From the NCBI GenBank assembly GCA_934700385.1, contig CAKUXO010000005.1, positions 17,491-81,490 of the forward strand: DNA of 64,000 bases, read 5' to 3'. Source of the stretch: an uncultured Candidatus Melainabacteria bacterium. Lineage in GTDB: Bacteria > Cyanobacteriota > Vampirovibrionia > Gastranaerophilales > Gastranaerophilaceae. Under the pieces are notes generated by a model that saw nothing but the letters and a program-made list of their open reading frames with translations, was not told the DNA's origin and did no database searches. Made by a program: the position numbers and the translations under genes. Position 1 is the stretch's first letter. The number at the start of each line of letters is the position of its first letter. This document shows positions 24,123 to 33,093 of the stretch, in pieces.

Positions 24123-26345
24123 ATGACATATCAAAAAACATTCGACGAAATTAAAACAGAACTTCACAAACAAAAAAGGTCTGAAGAAGACATTAAACAA
24201 ATTGAAGAAGCGTATCTTTGGGCTAAACAACTTCATGATGGGCAATATAGGGTTTCTCAAGAGCCATATATAATTCATCCTGTTGAAGTTGCAAAAATTT
24301 TAGTTGATTTAAAGCTAGATAAAGATACAATTATTGCCGCTTTTTTGCATGATGTTTTAGAAGATACAGATACAACCGCCCAACAAATGGAAGAAAAGTT
24401 CGGTAAAGATGTTGTTAACCTTGTTCAAGGTGTTACAAAATTAAGCAAGTATCAGTTTAAATCTAAAGAAGAACGCCAAGCAGAAAACTTTAGAAGAATG
24501 TTTATCGCTATGGCGCAAGATATCAGAATTGTTGTTCTTAAATTAGCAGATAGATTGCATAATATGAGGACACTTTCATATATGGCAGCGGCTAAACAGA
24601 AAAAAATTGCCCAAGAAACACTTGATATTTTCGCCCCATTGGCTAATCGCCTAGGGATGGGGAAAATAAAAGCAGAATTAGAAGATTTATCTTTAAGATA
24701 TTTAAACCCTGAAAAATATTATGAAATTGCTAAACTTGTTGCTGAAACGAAAACAATGAGAGATTCAACGGTTAATTCATTGATTGAAATAATCAAAAAA
24801 GAACTTGAAAAAAATAAAATTAAAGCAACAATTAAAGGCAGAGCAAAACATTATTATTCAATTTATAATAAAATGAAGCGCTTAAATGTTTCATTTGACC
24901 AATTATATGACATAACCGCAGTTAGAGTCATTGTTGATAACGAAAGAGAATGTTATCAGGTTCTTGGAATAATTCACCAACTTTTCAAACCAATCCCCGG
25001 AAGATTTAAAGATTATATTGCGATGCCAAAAGGCAATTTATATCGCTCTTTACACACTTCTGTTATAGGCGCAAAAAATAAACCCGTTGAAATTCAAATA
25101 AGAACCCATAAAATGCACGAAGTGGCAGAATATGGGGTTGCGGCGCACTGGAGATATAAAGAATCAGGCTCAATTAAAGCTAACAACAAAAAAGACATGC
25201 AATTCTCTTGGATGAGAAAAGTTATGGAGCTTGATAAAGATACTCAAGACGCAAAAGAATTTGTTGAATCAGTTAAATTTGATTTATTTAACGATCAGGT
25301 TTTTGTTTTCACCCCAAATGGAGATGTTTTTGATTTACCACAAGATTCAACCCCTGTTGATTTTGCATATAGAATTCATACAGAAGTTGGTCATAGAACA
25401 GTTGGCGCTTTGATTAACGGAAGAATTGCTCAATTAGATACTAAATTAAAAAATGGTGACATTGTTGAAATTTTAACTTCAAAACAATTCATGCCAAAAA
25501 TCGATTGGCTTAATTTTGTTGCAACAAAAAATGCCAGTTCAAAAATCAGACAATGGTTTAAAAAATATAACCGAGAAGACAACATTCAAATTGGAAAAAC
25601 AAATCTTGAAGTTGAATTAACAAAAGCATGCTTTGATGATTTTATGAAAAGTGGAATTATCGATAAAGCTGCAATTGAAATGAATTATAAAACACCAACA
25701 GATTTATTTGCCGCTCTTGGATACGGTGAAACCACAATCCACAAGGTTTTAAACGTATTAAAGAAATATGACACTCCAAAAACAAATGAAGAATTAGCCC
25801 AAGAAAAAACCCAAATTCAGCCTAAAAAATCTAAAAGCAAGAAAAATGATATCATTGGACTTGAGGGTTTGTTGTGGTCTTTAGCAAAATGTTGCTCTCC
25901 AATCCCAGGAGAACCAATCGTGGGTGTGGTTACACGCTCTAAAGGTGTTAGTGTTCATAGGCTAGATTGTAAATGTTTAGGAAACATTGAACCCGAAAGA
26001 ATGATAGATATTTCTTGGGCGGAAAATGTTTCAAAAGCAAAATATATTGCACACTTAAGGGTTGAATGTCTTGATAGAGTAGGTATTTTAAGAGATATCT
26101 TAATGGAAACAGGCGACCTTGGAATTAATATTATTTATTCAAACACCTATCTAAAAGGAAGAAAGTTTGGTATAATTGATTTAGGAATTGAGCTAGATAG
26201 CATTGAAACTCTTAAAAAAGTAATTTTAAGTATTCAATCTTTAAATGATGTCTTTAGCGTTAGAAGATTACAACAAAAAGAAAATCTTAATCAGCCCAAA
26301 AATTCCAAAAAGAAAAAACAAAACAAACAAAAGGAAGTAAAATAG
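24123..26345 (+). CDS. rel: Bifunctional (p)ppGpp synthetase/hydrolase
   Basis: The 740-residue Rel/SpoT protein contains an HD hydrolase domain (HPVEVAKILVDL and HDVLEDTD, metal ligands intact), then the synthetase domain (GRAKHYYSIYNKM, YDITAVRVIV, RFKDYIAMPKGN). A TGS domain (VFVFTPNGDVFDLP) follows, then a zinc-finger-like CCSPIPGEPIVG segment, and a C-terminal ACT domain (LRVECLDRVGILRDI). Because the hydrolase motifs are complete, it probably both makes and degrades the stringent alarmone. It is followed after one base by ribF. Confidence 0.93.
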   Translation: MTYQKTFDEIKTELHKQKRSEEDIKQIEEAYLWAKQLHDGQYRVSQEPYIIHPVEVAKILVDLKLDKDTIIAAFLHDVLEDTDTTAQQMEEKFGKDVVNLVQGVTKLSKYQFKSKEERQAENFRRMFIAMAQDIRIVVLKLADRLHNMRTLSYMAAAKQKKIAQETLDIFAPLANRLGMGKIKAELEDLSLRYLNPEKYYEIAKLVAETKTMRDSTVNSLIEIIKKELEKNKIKATIKGRAKHYYSIYNKMKRLNVSFDQLYDITAVRVIVDNERECYQVLGIIHQLFKPIPGRFKDYIAMPKGNLYRSLHTSVIGAKNKPVEIQIRTHKMHEVAEYGVAAHWRYKESGSIKANNKKDMQFSWMRKVMELDKDTQDAKEFVESVKFDLFNDQVFVFTPNGDVFDLPQDSTPVDFAYRIHTEVGHRTVGALINGRIAQLDTKLKNGDIVEILTSKQFMPKIDWLNFVATKNASSKIRQWFKKYNREDNIQIGKTNLEVELTKACFDDFMKSGIIDKAAIEMNYKTPTDLFAALGYGETTIHKVLNVLKKYDTPKTNEELAQEKTQIQPKKSKSKKNDIIGLEGLLWSLAKCCSPIPGEPIVGVVTRSKGVSVHRLDCKCLGNIEPERMIDISWAENVSKAKYIAHLRVECLDRVGILRDILMETGDLGINIIYSNTYLKGRKFGIIDLGIELDSIETLKKVILSIQSLNDVFSVRRLQQKENLNQPKNSKKKKQNKQKEVK

Positions 26346-26346
26346 C

Positions 26347-27276
26347 ATGGAAGTCTTTAACGAAATAAACACTAATAAAGGTCTTGCTATTGCCTTAGGT
26401 TATTTTGATGGAATTCACATAGGTCATAAAAAAATTATTTCAACTTTGGTTCAACAAGCAAAAGCCAAAGGAATTAAAAGCGCTATTGTTACTTTTGAAA
26501 AAAATCCTGCCGATTATTTTAAAGATGAACCCACCCCCGACATTCAAACATATAAAGATAAAGAGATGATTTTAGAATCTTTAGGGGTAGATTATCTTTA
26601 TGAATTAAATTTTGAAAAATATAAGGATTTATCAGCTTTTCAATATATTAAAGATGTTTTATATAACTATCTTGAACCACAAATGATTATAGTGGGTTAT
26701 AATCATACTTTTGGAAAAGATAAAAGCGGAAACCCAAGTGTTTTAAAAGATTTTGCTTCTAATTTTGGATATGAGTGCATAGTTGTTCCGGAATTAAAAT
26801 ATAAAGATAAAGAGCCTGTTAGCTCTAGCATTATAAGAAAAAGAATACAATATGGACACTTAAACGCTATTAAAGCCTTTTTGGGAAGATATTATTCAAT
26901 CAGAAATTCTGTTATTAAAGGAGATAAAATAGCAAGAACCCTTGGCTATCCAACAGCAAACCTTATTTGGCCTAATAGCTTAATGAAATTACCTTATGGA
27001 GTTTATTATGGCTTTGCGCAAGTCGGGGTGAAAATGGTTCCTGCACTTATTTCTTGGGGCACAAAACCAACTTTAACAGATGGAAAAACTGAAATCTTAG
27101 AAGCACATTTATATGACTTTAATGAAGATTTATATGGAAAAATTATTAAAGTTATTTTTGTTAAAAAAGTTAGAGATGAGCAAAATTTTGGCAACATCAG
27201 AGTTTTAGCAACACAATTAAGAAAAGACCATGATCATTTTGTTGCATGGGCAAGAATCATGAAACCTTGTGAATAA
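26347..27276 (+). CDS. ribF: Bifunctional riboflavin kinase/FAD synthetase
   Basis: The 309-residue protein makes FMN and FAD from riboflavin. The adenylyltransferase half has GYFDGIHIGHKKII (nucleotidyl-transferase HxGH) and SSSIIRKRIQYG. The kinase half has RTLGYPTANLIWP with the Pro-Thr-Ala-Asn signature and ILEAHLYDFNEDLYGK. Its ATG comes 1 base after the rel stop, so the two genes form an operon. Confidence 0.93.
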   Translation: MEVFNEINTNKGLAIALGYFDGIHIGHKKIISTLVQQAKAKGIKSAIVTFEKNPADYFKDEPTPDIQTYKDKEMILESLGVDYLYELNFEKYKDLSAFQYIKDVLYNYLEPQMIIVGYNHTFGKDKSGNPSVLKDFASNFGYECIVVPELKYKDKEPVSSSIIRKRIQYGHLNAIKAFLGRYYSIRNSVIKGDKIARTLGYPTANLIWPNSLMKLPYGVYYGFAQVGVKMVPALISWGTKPTLTDGKTEILEAHLYDFNEDLYGKIIKVIFVKKVRDEQNFGNIRVLATQLRKDHDHFVAWARIMKPCE

Positions 27277-27470
27277 TTTTAATCAGATTAGTTGTATATG
27301 TTACACTTCTTCACCTTTTTTGGGTTTTTTCTTTTAATATTTTAAAAAATATGCTAGTATTAACCTTGCTTTTGGAATTATTTTGTAAAGATTTTTAAAA
27401 TAGTTCAAAAAAAATAGCAAAAAATTGCCTTTACAAGTTTTTATTAATTTGTGTTTTTACGAAGGGGGTT

Positions 27471-27491
27471 ATGTCGCCTAATGAAGCTTAA
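27471..27491 (+). other. Upstream mini-ORF overlapping the next start
   Basis: An ATG at 27471 sits 5 bases after the strong Shine-Dalgarno AAGG(GGG) and reads six codons (MSPNEA) before a stop at 27489-27491. It overlaps, in another frame, the ATG at 27481 of the F-x-G membrane protein gene. The spacing of the ribosome site suits this mini-ORF better than the main start, which suggests reinitiation coupling. Confidence 0.35.
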
Positions 27492-28518
27492 CTCAATAAA
27501 TAATAGTTATAGAGCTATAAATAATAACAACAATAATAATAGTACAAATAACAATAGAAAAAGTGTTCCATTTAAAGGTATAACAAATAATCTTGTTGCC
27601 TTTTGGCAAATGGTTGATAATGGCGGAAGGGCGGCACAGTTCACTGTTGAAGATATGACAGGAACTAATTTCCCACGTACAATCAAAGGCGCTTTAGCAG
27701 GTTATAAATACACCGGAAAAATCAATGTACCGGCCCTTTTACAAGAAGCAATCAGAGAATTTTTAACAGGTCCTACAATGTGTGTTGCGCCTGTTGCAAT
27801 TTTAGCTACTGCTAAAAAACTTTGTGGAAAAAGCGCAAACATAAAAGTTGAAAATATTGAAAATTTTTCAGACATCATGCTTAACGTTAAAACAGGTGCT
27901 AAAAGTGATGTTGAAAAAGAATTTTTTAACAATGTTTCATCTGACTTATTAAAAAATACAATCGGTAAAGATGTTGAAATTCCTCAAGAAGCAATTGAAG
28001 AAATTTCAGCAGGACTTGAAAACTATCATAAAATTGCAACTGCACCTAAAACAAAAGTTAAAGGCTTGTTTAAAAAATCACCTGAAAAACAACAAGCAGC
28101 AGAAGCGCTTTCCGGTTTACAATCTTCCTTTGAAAGTATTGTTAAAAAATTCAAACCAAGTTATTCTAATACCGATTTTCTAAACGCTAAATATACCTTA
28201 AAAAATAGTTCACAAGGTCAAACAAAATTCAAAAACTACGCAGATTATGCTAGTTCATTTATTGAAGATTTTACAAAGAAAAACACAACAGATTCAATTG
28301 TAAATATTAGCCCTCGAACAATTGGTCAATTTAAAAAATCTTTAGTTGGAAATAGGATAATGGTAATTGTTGCGATGTTTGGCATTACAGGATTTTTAAT
28401 GTCATTCATTCCAAAAATTTATACTTTGGCGTCAGGTGGCGTAAATCCTAACGCAAGCGCAATTTATAATGAAGCAGATAAGAAAAATTCAACAGGAAAC
28501 GAAAAGGAGGCTAAATAA
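27481..28518 (+). CDS. Lineage-specific membrane-anchored protein with F-x-G motif
   Basis: I do not recognise a known family. The N-terminus (1-33) is Asn-rich, with seven Asn in a row, and ends in the motif SVPFKG. Residues 100-125 contain a hydrophobic segment (TMCVAPVAILATA), followed by a long Lys-rich helical region. One membrane helix lies near the C-terminus (IMVIVAMFGITGFLMSFIP). There is no classical signal peptide. The stop overlaps the ATG of the next gene (TAATG), so the two proteins are made together. The ATG at 27481 was chosen as the first in frame after the AAGGGGG site. Confidence 0.6.
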   Translation: MKLNSINNSYRAINNNNNNNSTNNNRKSVPFKGITNNLVAFWQMVDNGGRAAQFTVEDMTGTNFPRTIKGALAGYKYTGKINVPALLQEAIREFLTGPTMCVAPVAILATAKKLCGKSANIKVENIENFSDIMLNVKTGAKSDVEKEFFNNVSSDLLKNTIGKDVEIPQEAIEEISAGLENYHKIATAPKTKVKGLFKKSPEKQQAAEALSGLQSSFESIVKKFKPSYSNTDFLNAKYTLKNSSQGQTKFKNYADYASSFIEDFTKKNTTDSIVNISPRTIGQFKKSLVGNRIMVIVAMFGITGFLMSFIPKIYTLASGGVNPNASAIYNEADKKNSTGNEKEAK

Positions 28519-29690
28519 TGGCAGGAATAAGTAAAATAGCCTCTAACCTTGGTCAAACAATTTCAAATAAAGCAAGCAAAGTTTCATACAGCATTGGTAA
28601 TTCTTTTGAAAAATCACCAAAAAAAGATACATTTTCAAAATTTTTAAAACATGTTGAACCAACCGGTGCAAACAACGCATTCTTAGGAATGACAACATTA
28701 ATGGTTGGAACAGTCATTGTACCAAGGGTTTTAACGGCTTCAAAAAGAAACCCTGATAACGCTGAAGCAACAAAAGATGAAATCAAAGAAATCTTATTCA
28801 GAGATTTGCAAACTGTTTTAATCGTACTTTTTGCGCTTAAAATGATGAATTCTGTTATTTCCGGCAAAGCTACAAAAATGACAGGTATTCCTATGACAAA
28901 TAAACCTTATCAAAAAATCTTTGATACAAATGAAACAGGTTTAAAAGGCTTAGGTGAAAAAGCCAAAGAATTAGCATCTAATCCTTTAGATAAATTGAAA
29001 AAAATAGGTAAAAATATTTTAGATACAGTTCATCCAACAGGTGGCGTTATTACAAAAACAAATGAAGAATTTGTTTCTCAATATTCAGGATATTCTTCAA
29101 TTGATGAAATTCAAAAATTGAAAAAATATGTTGATGAACAAAATGGCGATTTTGATAAAGTTTTCAATAAAGTAATGGATTCATTAATCGCAGATCAAAA
29201 AGCTATTATTGAAGGTGACCCTAAAAAAGGTATTAAAGGCTTAGCTGAACAAGCAAAAGGTTGCGTTAATAAAAACGGAAAAATGACCAAAGATATGGAA
29301 ACAAAAATTAAAAACGCAACTTCTATTTTAAATGACCTTGAAGAATTAAAAGCAAAAGGTCAAGAGGGCTTATTTGATGAAAAACTAAGCGAAAACGTTA
29401 AAAATAAAGTTCTTTCTTTCTTTAAAGATGAAGAAAATGCCTTAATTCAAAACGCAAAAGGTTTAAATGCAATTTTAAGAACCGTTGCACTAGGCATTGA
29501 AGCTAGCTACCTTGGCTTTGGTTTACCGGCACTTAACCAAAAACGTCTTGAAAAGAAATATTTAAAAGAAGAAACTCAAGAAATAAAACAAGCTGAAAAT
29601 AGCTCGGAATCTAATACAACTTCGACTATTTTAAATGAAAACACCGTTAAACCTCAACAAGTTAAAGTGTTTCAACAGTTTATAAAATAA
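28518..29690 (+). CDS. Lineage-specific membrane protein, partner of the upstream F-x-G protein
   Basis: The 390-residue protein is unrecognised. After a basic N-terminus, hydrophobic stretches occur at about 55-70 (NNAFLGMTTLMVGTVIVP) and 95-115 (TVLIVLFALKMMNSVI). A long charged helical region (about 130-320) follows, then a final hydrophobic stretch (IEASYLGFGLPALNQ) before a Ser/Thr/Asn-rich tail. The layout resembles the other large membrane proteins at 41.3 and 56.2 kb. It is translationally coupled to the gene before it. Confidence 0.6.
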   Translation: MAGISKIASNLGQTISNKASKVSYSIGNSFEKSPKKDTFSKFLKHVEPTGANNAFLGMTTLMVGTVIVPRVLTASKRNPDNAEATKDEIKEILFRDLQTVLIVLFALKMMNSVISGKATKMTGIPMTNKPYQKIFDTNETGLKGLGEKAKELASNPLDKLKKIGKNILDTVHPTGGVITKTNEEFVSQYSGYSSIDEIQKLKKYVDEQNGDFDKVFNKVMDSLIADQKAIIEGDPKKGIKGLAEQAKGCVNKNGKMTKDMETKIKNATSILNDLEELKAKGQEGLFDEKLSENVKNKVLSFFKDEENALIQNAKGLNAILRTVALGIEASYLGFGLPALNQKRLEKKYLKEETQEIKQAENSSESNTTSTILNENTVKPQQVKVFQQFIK

Positions 29691-29710
29691 TCTACTCTGT
29701 TTGACAAATT

Positions 29711-29784
29711 TCGGGATGACAGGATTTGAACCTGCGACCCCCGCGTCCCGAACACGGTGCGCTACCAAGCTGCGCCACATCCCG
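29711..29784 (-). tRNA. tRNA-Pro (anticodon CGG)
   Basis: All four arms fold on the minus strand: acceptor CGGGATG/CATCCCG, D arm GCGC/GCGC with loop AGCTTGGTA, anticodon arm CCGTG/CGCGG with loop TTCGGGA, and T arm GCAGG/CCTGT with loop TTCAAAT. The length is 74 bases with discriminator A. The CCA end is not encoded. Confidence 0.97.
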
Positions 29785-29892
29785 AAAATTTATTCAATTA
29801 TCAATTGTACTTTGTTGCATTACTCTCGGGATTTGCGCACCCCCAACTACCGAGGGGACCCTGCTACACCCGAAGATTTATTCAATTATCAA
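29781..29892. repeat. Direct repeat flanking the tRNA-Pro remnant
   Basis: A 24-base segment starting CCCGAAAATTTATT (29781-29804) recurs with one mismatch at 29869-29892. The first copy starts at the 5' end of tRNA-Pro and continues into its flank, so the second marks a duplication that included the tRNA end. Confidence 0.7.
29826..29872 (-). pseudogene. Decayed tRNA-Pro copy
   Basis: About 47 bases begin with TCGGGATTTG and end ACACCCG on the plus strand, like the two ends of the neighbouring tRNA-Pro. The middle is shortened (only about 47 of 74 bases remain) and does not fold as a tRNA. Its downstream flank matches that of the intact gene. It is best read as a decayed tandem duplicate. 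Confidence 0.5.
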
Positions 29893-29909
29893 AATAAAAT
29901 AGACATAAA

Positions 29910-29938
29910 AAAACACATTTTTCAATGTGTTTTTTACT
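29910..29938. terminator. Bidirectional terminator
   Basis: Stem AAAACACATT / AATGTGTTTT with loop TTTC, flanked by A and T tracts. It serves the convergent minus-strand HEAT-like gene and may serve transcripts from the membrane-protein operon. Confidence 0.8.
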
Positions 29939-29951
29939 TATAAAATTATAA

Positions 29952-30254
29952 TTATATTTCAGATAGTAAATAATCAGCCATCCAGCGACATTCAGAATTT
30001 TCACTTGCAAGCTCTTTTAATGGTTCGATTGAGCTTTCGCCAATTCTAATTAAACTCATTGCAACAATTCCTCTTTGAATTCCACGAAGAGTTTTTAACT
30101 TTTGAACTAAAGTTTTAACAACTTTTGCGCCCATAGCAACGATAGAATTTTCAACATCATTTTTTGTTGAATTATCTACGTCTGAAAGTAAAAAATCTAG
30201 TTTATCATTGATGTTATCTTGTTGAATAGAATTTACATTAATAACTGCTTGCAT
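29952..30254 (-). CDS. Small HEAT-repeat-like protein
   Basis: This 100-residue protein is helical, with a possible HEAT-type pair: VENSIVAMGAKVVKTLVQKL, then RGIVAMSLIRIGESSIEPLKEL, which resembles the 'A-xx-L-G-x-IG-xx-A-xx-PL' pattern. It contains no membrane segment or catalytic motif. A Shine-Dalgarno AAGGAAAGA precedes its ATG. It is transcribed alone, divergent from ffh. Confidence 0.6.
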   Translation of the reverse strand: MQAVINVNSIQQDNINDKLDFLLSDVDNSTKNDVENSIVAMGAKVVKTLVQKLKTLRGIQRGIVAMSLIRIGESSIEPLKELASENSECRWMADYLLSEI

Positions 30255-30387
30255 TATTCTTTCCTTATCTTTGCCTCTATGTTATTTTAAGTATAAATGA
30301 TAAATTTTAAAAAATTCAATTTCCTTATAAAATCTTTATATCGATATAAAGATTAAACAAAAAATTTTTTTATAGTAAAATAAAATT

Positions 30388-31746
30388 ATGTTTGACAATC
30401 TATCAGAAAAATTACAAGAAATAATATCTAAAACCGCAGGCAACTCTACTTTAACAGATGACAACATTCAAGACGCTTTGCGTGAAATAAGACGTTCACT
30501 TTTAGCAGCTGATGTTTCTTTGAATGTTGTAAAATCTTTTATATCTTCAATTAAAGATAAAGTTATCGGTCAAGAAGTTGTTAAATCAACAAACCCATCT
30601 CAAACTCTTATTAAAATTGTAAATGATGAATTAACTGCTCTTTTAGGGGAAAAACAAGCCCCTCTTAAATTAGACACCAATCCATCTATAATTATGATGT
30701 TGGGGTTGCAAGGTTCTGGTAAAACAACAAGTAGCGCAAAACTTGCCTTAAAACTTAAAAAAGAAGGTAAATCGCCACTATTGGTTGCGCTTGATGTTTA
30801 TAGACCTGCTGCGATTTTACAATTAAAAACTTTAGCTAATGATAACAAACTTGATTTTTATTCTGAAGAAAATGAAAAAGATGTTGTTAAAATTGCTAAA
30901 AATGCGCTTAATTACGCAAAAGAACACAATAACACAGTTTTAATTTTAGATACAGCAGGGCGACTTCAAATTGATACAGATATGATGGCTGAACTTTTAT
31001 TAATCAGTCATGCTCTTAATATAAATGAAAAACTTCTTGTTATTGATTCAATGATTGGTCAAGCAGCGCTTGAAGTTGCGCTTAATTTTGACGAGCAACT
31101 TGGGCTTAGCGGTATTATTTTAACAAAATTAGATGGCGATACAAAGGGCGGTTGCGCTTTAAGTATTGTCCATGCCACAAAAAAACCGATTAAATTAATC
31201 GCCACAGGTGAAAACATAACCCCTCTTGAAGATTTTCATCCTGATAGAATGGCTAATCGAATTTTAGGAATGGGCGATATTGTATCTTTAGTTGAAAAAG
31301 CGCAAAAAAACATCGACCTTAAAGAAGCAAAAGCCCTTGAAGAAAAAATGCTGAAAAACGAATTCAGCTTTGAAGATTTCCTTAAAATTCAAAAACAAAT
31401 AAAAGCACTTGGCTCTTTTGGCGGGATTTTATCTATGCTTCCTTTGGGAATTTCTAAAAATGACACAGAAAAAATTTCTCACGAGGGCGAAAAACAATTC
31501 AAAAAAATTGAAGTTTTTATTCAATCAATGACTCCGCAAGAAAGAAAAAATCCTAATATTTTAAACGCTTCTCGCAAAAAAAGAATTGCAAAAGGCGCAG
31601 GGATGGATATAAACGAATTAAACACTTTTATTAGTCAATTTGAAACAATGAGAAAAATGATGAAAGGTTTAGGCGGTCTTAAAAAAACAATGAAAGGCAA
31701 AAAAGGCAAAATGCCATTTTCAGGCATGCCGAAATTTCCATTTTAA
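30388..31746 (+). CDS. ffh: Signal recognition particle protein
   Basis: The 452-residue SRP54 homologue has the NG GTPase domains (GLQGSGKTTSSAKLA, DTAGRLQID, TKLDGDTKGGCAL) and the Met-rich M domain (RKKRIAKGAGMDINELN, then MRKMMKGLGG and MPFSGMPKFPF), which binds signal peptides and SRP RNA. It brings nascent membrane proteins to the membrane. No Shine-Dalgarno site is visible; TATAGT at 30371-30376 is 11 bases before the ATG, so the leader should be very short. trkA follows 6 bases after its stop. Confidence 0.95.
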   Translation: MFDNLSEKLQEIISKTAGNSTLTDDNIQDALREIRRSLLAADVSLNVVKSFISSIKDKVIGQEVVKSTNPSQTLIKIVNDELTALLGEKQAPLKLDTNPSIIMMLGLQGSGKTTSSAKLALKLKKEGKSPLLVALDVYRPAAILQLKTLANDNKLDFYSEENEKDVVKIAKNALNYAKEHNNTVLILDTAGRLQIDTDMMAELLLISHALNINEKLLVIDSMIGQAALEVALNFDEQLGLSGIILTKLDGDTKGGCALSIVHATKKPIKLIATGENITPLEDFHPDRMANRILGMGDIVSLVEKAQKNIDLKEAKALEEKMLKNEFSFEDFLKIQKQIKALGSFGGILSMLPLGISKNDTEKISHEGEKQFKKIEVFIQSMTPQERKNPNILNASRKKRIAKGAGMDINELNTFISQFETMRKMMKGLGGLKKTMKGKKGKMPFSGMPKFPF

Positions 31747-31752
31747 TTAATT

Positions 31753-33093
31753 ATGAAAATATTAATCTATGGCGCTAATGAAATGGCGAGCGCAATTACA
31801 ACAGAATTTTTTGAAGATAATGATGTTATAATCATTGACCCAAATCAAAAACAATTAGATAATTTTTCAAGATTTGACGTCGGTTTAATTTGCGCTGATA
31901 TGCTTAACATCGAAACCCTTAATAATTCAGATATTAAAAATGCAGATGTTTTTATTGCTTGTTCAAATAATGATGAGTCAAACATAATCGCCTGTTTGAT
32001 GTCTAAACAAGTAACAAATGCTCAAACAATTTGTTTTGTTTCAAAAAAAGAATCGCTTGAATCTCTTAATTCCTTAAGGGAAGAAAGAAAATCTAGCTAT
32101 GCTCAAGCTATTGAAAACGTTATTTGGCCACAAAAACTTTTAATGCAAGAAATTTTTAAAATAATAACTGTTCCAAAAGCGCTTGATGTTGAAAATTTTG
32201 CCCATGGTAGAGCAAAACTTCTTGAATACAGAATTAAAGAAGATTCAGAGTTAATCAACAAAAAATTAAAAGATTGCTATTTTAATTCTGAAGTTCTTGT
32301 TGTTGGAATTGTGCGTCAAGATGAACTTTTCATCCCTAATGGCAACTCTGAAATTTTACAAAATGATAAAGTAATTTTAATGGGTACGCCAATTGGGCTT
32401 GATATTGCAGTTAGTGAACTTTTTGAATCAAAAGGAAAAGTTAAAAAAATCGCCATTATTGGGGGTGGCTCTGTTGGTTTTGAACTTGCAAGTGCTTTAG
32501 AAAAAACTTCAATGAAGCTTAAAATAATTGAAAATAGCTATGAAAGATGTGAATTTTTATCTCAAAATCTTAAAAAAACTTTGGTTTTAAATGGCTCTGG
32601 GGCAGATTTAGAACTTTTAGAGCAAGAAGAAATAGGTAAAAACGACGCTGTTATTGCTATTACAAATAACGATGAAAAAAATCTTTTGTGTTCGTTGTTA
32701 TCTAAGCAATTAGGTACAAAAAAAGTTATAACAAGGGTTTCACAAGGTATAACGGGTAATCTTTTTGAACGTGTTGGGGTTGATGTTGCAATTTCACAAC
32801 GTGAGGCTTGCGTTCATGAAATTAAAAATCGCATTATGGATTTTAGAGCTTGCGTTATTGCAACAGTTGAAAGAGGACAAGGTGAAATCCTTGAAATCAA
32901 CTTAAATCAAGATTTTAAACCAAGCCCACTATATGAATTTAAAATCCCTGCACCTTGCGTTATTGCAATTATTAAAAGAGGTTCAAAGGTTATAATTCCA
33001 AAAGGTCAAACAGAAATTTGCCCTAATGACACCCTTTTAATTTTCACAAAATCAGAAGATGTTATTAAAATTAAGGAATATTTCCAAAAATGA
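31753..33093 (+). CDS. trkA: Trk system potassium uptake regulatory protein
   Basis: This cytosolic NAD(H)-binding subunit of 446 residues gates TrkH. It has a duplicated layout, with two RCK_N-RCK_C pairs. The second nucleotide fold has a full glycine loop (IIGGGSVGFELA, near residue 235), whereas the first (IYGANEMASAI) is degenerate. The gene overlaps trkH by 4 bases (ATGA), giving coupled translation of the two subunits. Confidence 0.92.
   Translation: MKILIYGANEMASAITTEFFEDNDVIIIDPNQKQLDNFSRFDVGLICADMLNIETLNNSDIKNADVFIACSNNDESNIIACLMSKQVTNAQTICFVSKKESLESLNSLREERKSSYAQAIENVIWPQKLLMQEIFKIITVPKALDVENFAHGRAKLLEYRIKEDSELINKKLKDCYFNSEVLVVGIVRQDELFIPNGNSEILQNDKVILMGTPIGLDIAVSELFESKGKVKKIAIIGGGSVGFELASALEKTSMKLKIIENSYERCEFLSQNLKKTLVLNGSGADLELLEQEEIGKNDAVIAITNNDEKNLLCSLLSKQLGTKKVITRVSQGITGNLFERVGVDVAISQREACVHEIKNRIMDFRACVIATVERGQGEILEINLNQDFKPSPLYEFKIPAPCVIAIIKRGSKVIIPKGQTEICPNDTLLIFTKSEDVIKIKEYFQK

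Noticed and set aside
29701..29943. Plus-strand open frame of 80 codons across the tRNA region
   Set aside because: It reads through the antisense of tRNA-Pro and its decayed copy and has no ribosome site; the tRNA explains the sequence.
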